A program made the position numbers and the translations under genes. From Platycarya strobilacea (lineage: Eukaryota > Streptophyta > Magnoliopsida > Fagales > Juglandaceae), in the NCBI GenBank assembly GCA_036898215.1, contig CM072545.1:33348162-33412161 (forward strand): DNA of 64,000 nt, given 5' to 3'. Within the stretch, counting starts at the first letter, position 1. The number at the start of each line of letters is the position of its first letter. Of this stretch, positions 12,633 to 23,835 are shown in pieces. A model generated the notes under the pieces. The model saw only the letters and a list, made by a program, of their open reading frames with translations, did no database searches and was not told the origin of the DNA.

Positions 12633-12963
12633 GCGTTACGTATCGCTGTCTCATCGCAGATAACTCTTTTACAGCATATTTATCTCTTATCATCAATGGG
12701 CGTTACATATCGCCGTCCCCATTATGATGAGTCTCGTGACAATCTTTCTCGCCATCCCTGTCTTGACACGGAATATACGTAACATAGTGGCCGTTACGTT
12801 TCGCCTTCCCCACTAATCATATCATTTCTACGGCATTACATCTCGTCTTCCCCATGATAATACATATCACTCTTATCATACGACAGGCGTTACGTACCAC
12901 CGTCTCTGTTGCCACATTAGTCATTCGGGTATTACGTCTCGCCGTCTCTGTCACGATGTGACT
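12633..12963 (-). repeat. Tandem array inside LTR-2
   Basis: Six imperfect copies of GGCGTTACGTATCGCCGTC (plus-strand reading) at about 12,633, 12,700, 12,790, 12,830, 12,888 and 12,928, spaced 40-90 bp. CpG-rich compared with its surroundings. About 200 bp upstream of the hairpin in minus-strand sense. Confidence 0.7.
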
Positions 12964-13214
12964 AACTTATCCATATCTCTTATTCTTAGTTGTTCATTTC
13001 TTATTCTTAGGAATGTTTCTCAAGTACATGATGTATCACTCTTCTTAAATCTCATTACATATTAGAACATGCATGTACTCTTAAACTTTCACATGCTCAC
13101 ATATGTATGTATCTTAAATTCTGCCAAGTGTTTTACACATGCTATACACTTAGATAACACATATAATTCCTTCTTATTTCAATGTCCACATTTATCCAAA
13201 CAAAAGTCTTAAAA

Positions 13215-13500
13215 TCAGCAAAACAGGGTATCTCGCTCGAGCGACATATCAAGCGAGAGTTGAGCAAAGTTTTAGGTTGAAACTCGCTCGAGCAAACGAT
13301 CAAACAAATATTAAGCAAACTGGGTATCTCACTCGAGCTAAGTTCTTGGGTTATAACTCGTTTGAGCAAGATATCGAGCGAGTGTCGAGTGAAGTCTCAA
13401 GTTGCACTTCGCTCGAGCCAGACATCTAGTGAGAGTCAAGCGAGGGTTTACAGTTATTCTTTGCTCGATCCTTCGCTCGAGCGGGAGTCGAGTGAAGTTA
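13215..13500. repeat. Palindromic CTCGAG array in LTR-2
   Basis: Repeated variants of the perfect palindrome TCGCTCGAGCGA and GAGCGAGxxTCGAGCGA, at about 13,231, 13,287, 13,329, 13,408 and 13,470, in units of roughly 60 bp. It lies in the LTR upstream of the other array. CpG-dense in an AT-rich region. Possible binding-site cluster or simple satellite; the sequence cannot say which. Confidence 0.7.
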
Positions 13501-13904
13501 CAAAGCATAGGTTTTTTAATTTAAAACTCACAATCTTTTCACATAAACTTGATTTTTACTTATTATAACATTGTTTTTAGGTTCTTCTAACTTCATTTAA
13601 CACATTTCCATTAACAAAACCACTTCAAACAACACTTAGATTTATTATAACATTTTAACAAAAATATAAGGGTTCAATACTTAACATGTATAGTCCAACC
13701 TTTTAAATAACCATCTTCACACTAAAGTTAAGCTGGAATATAAACTTATACACTCTCTAAGTCTGGTTGAAGATGATCAAACCAAATCTTTGCAAGCTTT
13801 CTCCTCAAAACTCTTACAAGCTCACTTAAGATATAGTTGGAGGTTATGGGACTCGAGAAGGGCTTTCTTTGGTTTCCTTCAAAAGGATTTTGTGCTAGAC
13901 TTCT

Positions 13905-15571
13905 TGATGAGTGCACAAAAATGCACTATAAATACTCTATTTAAATACTAAAAGATATGAGAAAATAATGGATATAACTCATGTTATTAAAATTAATGGT
14001 CATTTATCTTGAGATAGATATAAGCATGATTTAATATATTGATGAGAATATAAAATGTCATATTTTCCTCTCTTAATGTTTAATACTTTATTCTTATTTG
14101 ATGCCTAAATATACTCATTATTCTTATATTTTGATTTATGACACAAATAGAGGCATTAGGAGCAAATGAAGATAAATGCGGAATTTTAGACAATTCTGAC
14201 ATCTTTTCATAATATAGGCATAACTCTCTCATCCAATCTCCGATTGAGCTGATTCAAGATGATATAGAACCGCAAGATAAATATATATAACTTTTATGTT
14301 TAATGTTTGAAGCGATATCCACTCAATCTAAGACAAAATCGACCATCAAGTGGACGCACCTGCACTTGACGTTCCTGGATATTTTTCAGCCACTTGCATC
14401 AAATCCAAATGTCATCATAATATTTTCCAGCAAGCACTCCTACACCAACTTGGAAATTCAATGATCAATTCATATGCAAGATGAAGTGCACTCAAGTTTC
14501 TTCAAAACAAATTATTTGACCACAAGATATTAAGTCATACAAGACAACTAATGGATAGAGAAGCAAAATTGAAACACTCAACCTACAAGCAAAATCCAGC
14601 TCATGCATAGTGAGAAAACAAATGATCAAAATGACAACTCACAAATCACTTGGATTTAAGAATGGCACATGGCAAAACAAGTTGAAATTGTGATGATTTT
14701 GTCATGACAACTTGCATGAAGGATGCTTATAAATAGAAGGGAGAGGTGTGTGTTCTAAAAATGCTTAGTGTGCTTGGATGCCTTGGATGAGACATTGTTT
14801 TTGAGAGATTGAGAAAAGAAAAGAAAAACCAAAGAAGAGAGAAGAAAATAATGGTTGGCTCTTCCATATTATCCCTTGAAGAACTTTTGTTGCATATTTT
14901 CAATATGTGTAACTAATTTTCTAGTAGAGTTAGGGATGAATTTGTATATATAATGGTATTTGTAATTGTTTTTGATTCATATATGTGTTCTTCAAATATT
15001 AAACTCTTTTGTTTAGTCATTCGAAATTTATTATAAGTGTTTTCATCACCAAATAATCTTAGAATTTATTTCATTTATAGATTCAGTCATGCTTTTTCTA
15101 TTGAATGCAATAATCCTTTGATTATGTTTGGTTCAATTGGTTATCTATTTTAATCTAATTCTCTGCTGCAATATTACTCTATGAGTATATTATCGACGTT
15201 GAATTTCTTTAATATCGATAACAATTCTTGTTCTTATATTGTGACGAATGATTTTTCGAAAGATTACATTTGATTTAAATCTGGTTATTAATGTTTTATT
15301 TTCCAATTGAAAATTTGGACATAGAATTTTCAATTGAATTATTAATGAATCAAAAATAATTAAAATACTCTACTTTTCGTCTAATTTTTATACTGTTCAA
15401 ATTACTCATTTAGTTTTAATTTACGTCACACTCTAAAATTTACTTTTCGCACTCATCTAGATCTTTTTGTTAATTTCGTTACTGTTCTTCAATTTCTCAA
15501 TCTATCTCCCTGTGGAATCGACACCCTAAAACTATACTGCAAACGACCGCGTTATTCTTTGGGCGTAATCA
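13905..15571 (+). repeat. 5' LTR of the gag-only element
   Basis: 1,667 bp. TATA box TATAAATAG at 14,728-14,736. In the first ~165 bp I count six substitutions against the 3' LTR, so the insertion is not very recent. It lacks a 27-base stretch that the 3' LTR has at 20,599-20,625. Confidence 0.92.
14728..14736 (+). promoter_or_regulatory. LTR TATA box
   Basis: TATAAATAG in the 5' LTR; the same 9-mer is at 19,959-19,967 in the 3' LTR. Transcription would start about 30 bp downstream. Confidence 0.6.
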
Positions 15572-15576
15572 AATTT

Positions 15577-15594
15577 TGGCGCCGTTGCCAGGGA
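15577..15594 (+). other. Primer binding site, tRNA-Asp type
   Basis: TGGCGCCGTTGCCAGGGA starts 6 bp after the 5' LTR. It is complementary to the 3' end of plant tRNA-Asp apart from one position, the primer used by Athila-type Ty3/Gypsy elements. Confidence 0.85.
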
Positions 15595-15756
15595 GATGGT
15601 AGAAGACTTTGTAGATTTTTTTAGTAGTTTGTAAAAAAAAAAAAAAAAAGAGCGGTAGCTTCGTCCATTTTCTTTTTAGCTTTCTGCATCTTTATTTTAT
15701 TTTACTTTTCTTTTCGTAATTATTTTTTTTCAGTATTACGCTTTTCTTTACTTTGC

Positions 15757-17456
15757 ATGCGCAGGTACAGAGACGCTTTTGGACGGTTTGCTAGTAGACC
15801 TGTGCTAGAATCAGATTCAGAATCTAATTTTTCTAATCGCTTGTTTGATAATTCTTCCAATTCTAACGCGATGAGTGAACACGTGGACGAACTTGGTAGA
15901 ACCCTCTAAGATTATCTTCATCCCGCACGAACAACCACACCATCCTGTATTATGTTCTCACCTAATGTTCGTCATGTAGATTTTAAAATAGGAATGATAC
16001 AATTACTTCCGACTTTCCATGGTCTAGAAAATGAAAACCCCTATGTTCATATTAGGGAATTTGAGGAAGTAGTTGCAACATTCCACAGTCAAAATACCAC
16101 TGACGAAACAGTAAGACTAAAGTTCTTTCCTTTTTCTTTGAAAGATAAAGCTAAGAGTTGGTTGTATTCACTAAGACCACGGTCTATTGGAACATGGAGT
16201 GAGATGACTCAAGTGTTTTTCAATAAATACTTTTCCCAACATAAGACCAATGCTTTAAAAAGACAAATCTCTACCTTTGCACAAAAGGATAGTGAGATTT
16301 TGTACCAGTCTTGGGAAAGATTTAAAGAATTATTGAGTATATGTCCCCATCATGGATATGAGAATTGGCGCTTAGTGAGTTATTTCTATGAAGGGCTTAC
16401 GCCTAGGGAACGTCAATTCATGGAAATGATGTGCAATGGAGAATTTTTACAGAAAAATCCCGATGAGGCCATAGAGTACCTCAATGAGCTTGCTGAAAAA
16501 GCTCATACTTGGACTGGACCTAGTGCTACTGATAGCACAAACAGGTCACGACCTACAAAAAACTTGAGTGGTGGTATTTACCATCTTAAGGAGGAAGATA
16601 ATCTAAAAGCCAAGGTTGAAATGCTTACAAGAGAAATAGAGCTGTTAAAGATAAGAAACTTAAAGTCAACACACATGGCTAATCATGCAGACTCTCTTGT
16701 GCCATGTGCTGTGTGTGGCGGGGTAGATCATCATGCCCAAGAATGTCCTACACATGCTAACATGAGAGGATGGCGTAATCACCCCAACTTCAGCTGGAAG
16801 TCTGAAAACCAACAGCCTGCACAGCCTGCACAACCTTTTAGATCATATCCTGCACCATACCATACACCTCAATCTTCTAGAAATTCTTTAGAAGACACTT
16901 TGCATGCATTTCTTGAAGTACAGGGTAAGACTAACCAAAAATTGAGTCTTTAATTATGCAAGTTGTTGAAGAACAAAAAGAGATAAAGAGCCAGGTGTCT
17001 AAAATAACGAGTTTCTTGAGTGTAAATGAGCAAGGTAAGCTCCCTTCTCAAGCTCAGTCTATACCTCATGGTCAACATATGGCACAAGAAACTGTGAAGA
17101 ATCACGAGTGCCAGCAGATATATATGATTGACTCACTCATAGACAGGGAAGTTTTCACAACTCATGATTCTGATCCCCTTGAGAATTTTATTGTTGATTT
17201 TGAGTATAATCCTATCAGTGATTCATCTAATGTAGCTAGTATTTGTGCAATTTTTGATAATACTCAAGATTATAGCACACGGGCTTGGCAACCGAAGTTT
17301 GAGGAGTTTCTTGAGAAAAATGAAAAACAAATTCCTTCAAGTGGACAAGTAACCAAAGTTAATCTTAAACCTTGCCACCTACCTGTGAAGTTCGAGCACC
17401 GAGCTTATTGGAAAAATAAGCGTTTCATTTTTTACCCAGGAGGAACAATTCTATGA
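15757..17456 (+). pseudogene. Broken gag of the Athila-like element
   Basis: Retrotransposon Gag (capsid) of Ty3/Gypsy type. The first ATG in frame is at 15,757 (MRRYRDAFGRF). A TAA at 15,907 breaks the frame; translation could restart at 15,952 and stay open to 16,953. The capsid core is clear: FHGLENENPYVHIREFEEV near residue 20 of the 15,952 frame, then WERF and FYEGLTPRER. A coiled-coil-like charged stretch precedes a perfect CCHC zinc knuckle (CX2CX4HX4C, 16,705-16,746). At about 16,948-16,955 the frame shifts by -1 and continues to 17,456, ending in the linker that in full Athila elements precedes the protease. No protease active site follows. Two lesions make it dead unless it uses readthrough and frameshifting. 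Confidence 0.88.
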
Positions 17457-19122
17457 GTGGAAGATAGTCCGGTTGTAAACTTGGTCTACCAACTTTGACC
17501 ACAGCATGCAACAATAATTATTATTATTATTATAATTATCATCATCATCATCATTATTATTATTATTATCATCTTATTTGTTTTGTTTTGTTTTTATTTA
17601 CTACTGTTTTCTTTATCTTTGTTTGCAGGATAGTATCATTTTGTCATTTCAGATCACTACTTTTGAGGCTTAGCGAGCTATCTACATCACACATCAGGTG
17701 TATCCTATCCTTTTTAGTTACTCCCCATCCAATTTTGATTATTAAACATTGAGGACAATGTTTCATTTAAGTTGGGAGGTGGAAATAAAAATCTATTATT
17801 TAAACTCTGTGGCATATTTCAATCAAAATATAAAAAAATGTCAAATTTTTTTCACACAGGCATCTTTTCACACATGATACTCATGCTCATTCATAACCAT
17901 CTTGGTGAATTCAACAAACCCATCTTAAATCATTTTGCTAAAGCATCCATAAAACCATTTATGCACTTCTCCAAACTTTGTGGTAATATGGTGATTTGAC
18001 ACATGTAACTAAATAATTATTTTGCTCAAATATTCATGTGAATTTTGTGAGAATTGAGAGCTTACAAATACAGAAATTGTGATAAGTATCCATTGATCTG
18101 TTGAATTTGACACTTCTTTTGAGAATATCATTATATGGTTTGTGGTAAGATGGTGGATATACTTGGGATATGATGAAAGTCAACTTAGGATTAACGTCTG
18201 AGCTTTTCAAGCTGAGCCTTTTCATCATAGATCCCTAACAGCCAATTTTGAGCCAATATACACATATGGTCTTTTCTTTTCATATCTACATCATCCATAC
18301 CTCTCCACATTGGAGTATAGCTTATACACTATATTTTCCTACCATTTTACTTCCAAGTGTGTACTAGGTGTGAAATTATCATTTAAAAAAAAAGAAAAAA
18401 GAAAAAAGAAAACCATGACAAAAATGGCATGGTGCTAGATGTGTCCATCAAATTATTCATGAAGGAGTTTATCAAATTGCGAAGACACAAGTGGCAAAAG
18501 AAGATGGAAAAGTATACTTAGTCAAAAATCTAAAAAATTGAAAAGTACATCAAAAGGAAAGTGTAGTCTACTGAAAAATTTAACAGATTCCCTTTTATGT
18601 ATGCTTGGAAGTTTTTGAAACCTCTTCACATTTTCTTCTTATAAACCCAAAACCTAAGCCACATTACAACCCTTTGTGCTGATTTTTCCGATCCTAAGTA
18701 TGCTTGTGGAAAGAATGGTGGAAATCTCATTTGTTAGTATTCCTATCATAAGATCAATGTTTACTTGTTACTTATATATAATTGGCTAAATTTCCATGAG
18801 AGTAAATGTACACATTTGTCAACTCCATAGAGAGAACCCTTACATGAAACACTTCTATACCCGTAAGTTATGGAGTTGAACCTTTTTGCTTAAAATATTC
18901 TAATGTTGCATGTGTCGAAACCTCTGATTTGATAAAAATAGTTTGGAACACATACACACTCTGTGGATTGCTATATTTGAATTACTTGTGAAAGGGTTAT
19001 TGAATTTCTAAGATTGTTTTGATATGTAAATTTGAAAAATATGTCTTGATGGCCCCTATGTGTGATTTTCTTTGGTCTTTCTCATCATTTTGCATGAAAG
19101 TTGTTAGGGACTAGCAATGAGT
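17457..19122 (+). other. Non-coding 3' internal region of the gag-only element
   Basis: An ATT/ATC microsatellite (17,516-17,572) is followed by ACATTGAGGACAATGTTTCA and AAGTTGGGAGGTGGAA (17,745-17,785), phrases typical of the region after pol in Athila relatives. This puts the pol deletion between 17,456 and about 17,740. The remainder holds no frame with recognisable content and no env-like gene. Confidence 0.7.
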
Positions 19123-19135
19123 AAGTTGGGGGATG
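19123..19135 (+). other. Polypurine tract
   Basis: AAGTTGGGGGATG immediately before the 3' LTR start at 19,136; primes plus-strand DNA synthesis in LTR elements. Confidence 0.75.
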
Positions 19136-20828
19136 TGATGAATGCACAAAAATGCACTCTAAATACTCTATTTAAATACTAAAAGAAATGAGAAAATAAT
19201 AGATATAACTCATGTTATTAAAATTAATGGTCATTTATCTTGATATAGATATAAGCATGATTTAATATATTGATGAGAATATAAAATGCCATATTTTCCT
19301 CTCTTAATGTTTAATACTTTATTCTTATTTGATGCCTAAATATACTCATTATTCTTATATTTTGATTTATGACACAAATAGAGGCATTAGGAGCAAATGA
19401 AGATAATTGCGGAATTTTAGACAATTCTGACATCTTTTCATAATATAGGCATAACTCTCTCATCCAATTTTCGATTGAGCTGATTCAAGATGATATAGAA
19501 CCGCAAGCGAAATATCTATAACTTTTATGTTTTATGTTTGAAGAGATATCCACTCAATCTAAGACAAAATCGATCATCAAGTAGACGCACCTGCACTTGA
19601 CAAACCTGGATTTTTTTCAGACACTTGCATCAAATCCAAATGTCATCATAATATTTTCCAGCAAGCACTCCTACACCAACTTGGAAATTCAATGATCAAT
19701 TCATATGCAAGATGAAGTGCACTCAAGTTTCTTCAAAATAAATTATTTGACCACAAGATATTAAGTCATACAAGACAACTAATGGATAAAGAAGCAAAAT
19801 TGAAACACTCAACCTACAAGCAAAATCCAGCTCATGCATAGTGGGAAAACAAATGATCAAAATGACAACTCACAAATCACTTGGATTCAAGAATGGCACA
19901 TGGCAAAACAAGTTGAAATTGTGATGATTTTATCATGACAACTTGCATGAAGGATGTTTATAAATAGAAGGGAGGGGTGTGTGTTCTAAGAATGCTTAGT
20001 GTGCTTGGATGCCTTGGAAGAGACATTATTTTTGAGAGATTGAGAAAAGAAAAGAAAAACCAAAGAAGAGAGAAGAAAATAATGGTTGGCTCTTCCATAT
20101 TATCCCTTGAAGAATTTTTGTTGCATATTTTCAATATGTGTAACTAATTTTCTAGTAGAGCTAGGGATGAATTTGTATATAGAATGGTATTTGTAATTGT
20201 TTTTGATTCATATATGTATTCTTCAAATATTAAACTCTTTTGTTTAGTCATTCAAATTTATTATAAGTGTTTTCATCACCAAATAATCTTAGAATTTATT
20301 TCATTTATAGATTTAGTCATGCTTTTTCTATTGAATGCAATAATCCTTTGATTATGTTTGGTTCAATTGGTTATCTATTTTAATTTAATTCTCTGCTGCA
20401 ATATTGCTCTACGAGTATATTGTCGACGTTGAATTTCTTTAATATCGATAACAATTCATGTTCTTATATTGTGACGAATGATTTTTCGAAAGATTACATT
20501 TGATTTAAATCTGGTTATTAATGTTTTATTTTCCAATTAAAAATTTGAACATAGAATTTTCAATTGAGTTATTAATGAATTGAAAATAATTAAAATACCA
20601 ATTATATACAAAGGATTCCCGATGCTCTAATTTTCGTCTCATTTTTATACTGTTCAAATTACTCATTTAGTTTTAATTTACGTCACACTCTAAAATTTAC
20701 TTTTCACACTCATCTAGATCTTTTTGTTAATTTCGTTACTGTTCTTCAATTTCTCAATCCATCTCCCTGTGGAATCGACACCCTAAAGCTATACTGCAAA
20801 CGACCGCATTATTCTTTGGGCGTAATCA
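19136..20828 (+). repeat. 3' LTR of the gag-only element
   Basis: 1,693 bp, TGATGA to TAATCA, nearly identical to the 5' LTR throughout. Contains a 27-base segment (20,599-20,625) missing from the 5' LTR. Confidence 0.92.
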
Positions 20829-21050
20829 CTTCTCCAAAAGAGTTAGAAGACTCCCAAATATCTATTTATAGGGTGATGGTTGACTCATGTGAAGGAGAGA
20901 AGAGGGATAACTTGGAAAAAAATCATAAGTTTCTGGTTTGCATAGGATGAGGTGTCCCTTCTAAATCTTTTTTTATGATTAAACTAAATCCCCAAAAATC
21001 CTAAACTTTGCAGCTGAAATGATTATTTAATGGTCAGTATTTGAGATATT
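20829..21050 (-). mobile_element. Remainder of LTR-2
   Basis: Continues LTR-2 after the nested insertion, starting with the second CTTCT copy. The minus-strand TATA box CTATAAATAG is at 20,862-20,871. The LTR start motif is not present; the sequence passes into the gag scrap somewhere near 21,050. Confidence 0.55.
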
Positions 21051-21069
21051 TTTGCTAACCATTTGATCA

Positions 21070-21852
21070 ATGGTTGGAGTAGAGGCTTATAGGATAAGAG
21101 TTCGTCCTGTTTCGAAACGAGTAGAAACAGCAGCACCAAATCCTCCTTTGGTTACTCCTCCAAGGATTGAGGAGCAGATGACACCAAACCCAAACCCACC
21201 TCTGGAAGGGGGACTATGGCTCTGAACCCACCTTTGGAAGGAAGACAGGAGGCATAAAACCCTCTACTAGAAGGAGGCCAGGCGATAGCCGAAGCTATTA
21301 GATAGATGACTGAAGTAGTGAGGAATCAAATAGAGCAGAGTCGTCATCGTTAGCCGGAAGAGAATAGAGGAGAAACTCAAGGATGTTCGTATGAAAAATT
21401 TCTAGTTTACTGATATCCGCATTTTATGGGAACGGAAGGATCATTAAGGGTTAATAAATGGATTATCGATCTGGAACATATTTTTGAAGTTAATGGTTGC
21501 ACTGAGATTCAAAAGGTGCAGTATGCTGGACATTTGCTGCAAGAAGAAGCAGGATTATGGTGGGACACAAAATGGAGACTGCAGAAGCTAGAGTTAGGAG
21601 AAAATGTAGTGCCCTCGTGGGAACGGTTCAAGAAAGAATTTGATGATCGATTCTTTCCAGAATTGGTAAAGCGGTAGAAAGCATTAGAATTTGCCACATT
21701 GGTATAGGGTGGCATGACGGTGGATCAATATGCAGCTCGGTTTATGAAACTGGCAAGGTTTACCCTACACTTAGTGGCCATTGAGAAGATGAGAGCACAG
21801 AAATTTCAAGAAGATTGTAGCCACGGATTTGTATGCAGGTGGCGTGCCTACG
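21070..21852 (+). pseudogene. Chromovirus (Ty3/Gypsy) gag fragment
   Basis: Plus strand. A Pro/Asn-rich N-terminal part (21,140-21,260, two repeats of a PPLEGG-like unit) is followed by the capsid core: WIIDLEHIFEVNGCTEIQKV at 21,450, then the WWD and WERFKKEFDDRFFPE blocks (21,426-21,677). It continues after a stop with MTVDQYAARFMKLARF (21,714). Stops and frame changes show it is dead. The match ends at about 21,852, where minus-strand ankyrin-gene sequence starts. No LTR of its own is seen. Confidence 0.8.
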
Positions 21853-22260
21853 AATGGAGAAGAAAAGAGTGGAAAGGCCTATTATCATCTTTGTGGGCAA
21901 GGATTTAAAGAAATCTTCTTCTGCATAACGTGAAGTGAGGATTCCCAAAAACATCAATACAGAAGATGCAAAGGAAAATAGTGATAGATAATCAGATATT
22001 ATAAAGAACCTAAATAATTTTTTATTGAAGAATATTGGCAAGCCATTGTCGTTGTTGCCTCCTGGAACGGTAAAGGCTGCAGCAAACATGATGGTAAGAA
22101 TCAGAGCAGCTACTACTGAGCAAAAAGTTGCAGTACCCTTCATCCATTTCTCATCCTCTTTCATCAAGTCTTTGTGGTGTTTTGTAAACACTTCTCGTGG
22201 AGTCATATCCTCATAATTTACAGCTTCCTTGACCTTTGGATGGACGATACTCTCGACCTC
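21853..22260 (-). pseudogene. Last exon: PGG domain
   Basis: Starts after acceptor TATGTAG with E-V-E-S-I-V. It contains TPREVFTKHHKDL, the membrane segments VVAALILTIMFAAAFTVPGG and SVLMFLGILTSRYAEEDF, and KMIIGLSTLFFSI. PGG proteins normally continue with two further hydrophobic turns; here the match stops dead at about 21,852 against gag sequence. Confidence 0.88.
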
Positions 22261-22375
22261 CTACATATGTACGTAACACAAATTAAAGAGAGTTTACCAG
22301 AATATTTGTTGAAGTACATATCAATCAATGACAAGAACCAAGGACTTCATCATGTAATTAATAAAGGGAAAGTAA

Positions 22376-22620
22376 GGTCTTGTTTGTTTTGGGAGATAAA
22401 ATCAAAATCAAAAACTTCAAATTCTTTTTAAACTCATCATTACATTTTTTTCAAATCTTTATATAAAATATAATAAAAAATTTAACTTTTTTAAATTCTA
22501 AAATCATTTTTTTAAATCTCAAAACAAAATTAATATTAAAAAAATATATTACAATAATATTTTATTTTATTTTTAATTTTTATCTCATCTCTATCTCATT
22601 TTTTTAAAATAAACCAGGCC
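22376..22620. mobile_element. Tourist-like (PIF/Harbinger) MITE
   Basis: 245 bp, AT-rich, with terminal inverted repeats GGTCTTGTTTGTTTT and GGCCTGGTTTATTTT (12 of 15 match) and the 3-bp target duplication TAA (22,373-22,375 and 22,621-22,623). TAA/TTA duplications and GGxCTTGTTTG ends are diagnostic of this group. Located in the last intron of the ankyrin gene. Confidence 0.82.
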
Positions 22621-23167
22621 TAAATATCAGCTTTAATAGCTTCATTGCCAAACCTTTATTGACTAGATTCAAATAAAATCATGATCACTTCCGATGAAAC
22701 ATAAAGTGGAGAATATATTCATGTATGTGAATGAAATAGAAAAAAATAGAAAAACTAGTACTGATATCCCTACAAGTTTTTTTATAACTCTTTTTTTAAA
22801 TTAAAAACGTGAATGGAGTGAAGTTCAGGTCCTATACATTCAATTAGAATAATATATTCATATAACTATTTTATAATATATTTTAAATTAAGCCTTATGA
22901 TAGTATCATTTAAATAAAAAATTAAAACTCTTAATTATTATTTTAATATCAGATTTTACATAAATTTTCCAATACTTTCAATTTTCCACAAGGAAACTGA
23001 AAGCTAGAACCATAACCCAAACTGATCAAACCGGAGAAAAATGAAAACCTAAAACAAAAGAAACACCTAATCCTACTTATACCAAAAATATTGAGTGTAT
23101 TTATGTGTGATGGAACTCCTAGATTTATACAAATTTCTAACTCACAAAGACTAATCGTGGACTCACC

Positions 23168-23263
23168 CAATCAATTGATCAACCAAATGAGGAATCTAGG
23201 AATTTCAAGATATAAATCTAGGAATTCCAATGCAAGATTCCTTATTTGGTTGAATTGATGCCT
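23168..23263. repeat. Small inverted repeat
   Basis: CAACCAAATGAGGAATC at about 23,180 pairs with GATTCCTTATTTGGTTG at about 23,240 (17-bp arms, one mismatch). Between them the motif AATCTAGGAATT is repeated directly. In an intron of the ankyrin gene; probably a tiny MITE. Confidence 0.5.
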
Positions 23264-23407
23264 TATTACACCTAACGTTCAGTTGTCTTCTGTTTATTTG
23301 TCTTCCTCACCACATTTCGTGTGATCAATTGTGCTAAAATAGCCACGGCTTGCAGTAATGAAGAAGAGTATATCAGATAAATATATATAGAAAGTGAGAA
23401 AGATGAC

Positions 23408-23835
23408 CTTAAACCATTGTAATTCTCTTTGCATTTGTAAAGCTGCACCTGGTATGCTATTAAGCATAACGGAAACTGGTGGCATCCCTGCCATATGTAA
23501 TATATTGTTGCCGAAGTTATCTCTACCATATACCATGTCGCTCTTCACATGTAGTCCATATATAAGACTAAAGATTTTAGCTTGGCGGCATAGGACAGCA
23601 TACGAAAATATAAGTCTTAAATCCCTATCTCTGCTCCACAGAAGCTCTGGATTCGCTTCAACTACATGGTGAACAAACTCGAAAGTCCCTTCTTTGATTG
23701 AACGGAAAATGGCTTGATAAACGTTACCATTAGACCTTCCTTCCTCATCTGAAATTAAGATTTCTTTGCACATATGATCCAGAAGTTGACGAGATTGCTC
23801 ATGGACCAACTTCATTTCATATAAATGCTCGATAT
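23408..23835 (-). pseudogene. Exon of the ankyrin-PGG gene, middle part
   Basis: Acceptor CAAAG at 23,836, donor AAG/GTCATC at 23,407. Translation runs I-E-H-L-Y-E-MKLVHEQSRQLLDHMCKEI, then the FEFVHHVVEANPELLW block and NNILHMAGM, landmarks of the C-terminal ankyrin part of ACD6/ITN1-like proteins. The frame is open throughout, and its phase fits the exons on both sides. Confidence 0.87.

Larger units (their letters stand above)
11705..13904 (-). mobile_element. 5' LTR of a chromovirus-like element (LTR-2), main part
   Basis: Ends on the minus strand with GTCTCA at 11,705, followed by a primer site. Upward it contains a perfect hairpin (12,411-12,430), a six-unit tandem array (12,633-12,963) and an array of palindromic CTCGAG units (13,215-13,500). 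It is split at 13,904 by the gag-only element; the rest of the LTR, including its TATA box, resumes at 20,829. Joined length about 2.4 kb. Its upstream end near 21,050 meets a plus-strand gag scrap, so the LTR start itself is lost. Confidence 0.65.
13905..20828 (+). mobile_element. Gag-only LTR retrotransposon, Athila-like (TR-GAG type), complete
   Basis: Two LTRs in direct orientation (13,905-15,571 and 19,136-20,828), both beginning TGATGA and ending TAATCA, bounded by the perfect 5-bp target duplication CTTCT (13,900-13,904 and 20,829-20,833). The internal 3,564 bp has a tRNA-Asp-type primer site, a broken gag, a long non-coding stretch and a polypurine tract. No protease, RT, RNase H or integrase is present, so it could only have moved using proteins of a full element. 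The structure fits the TR-GAG class of plant non-autonomous elements. It is inserted in LTR-2. Confidence 0.92.

Noticed and set aside
12633..12963. CRISPR array
   Set aside because: Repeat units are imperfect, spacing is uneven (40-90 bp), no cas genes are present, and the region is inside a plant LTR.
17495..17752. Frame with a run of Tyr and His
   Set aside because: Translation of an ATT/ATC microsatellite in the non-coding part of the gag-only element.
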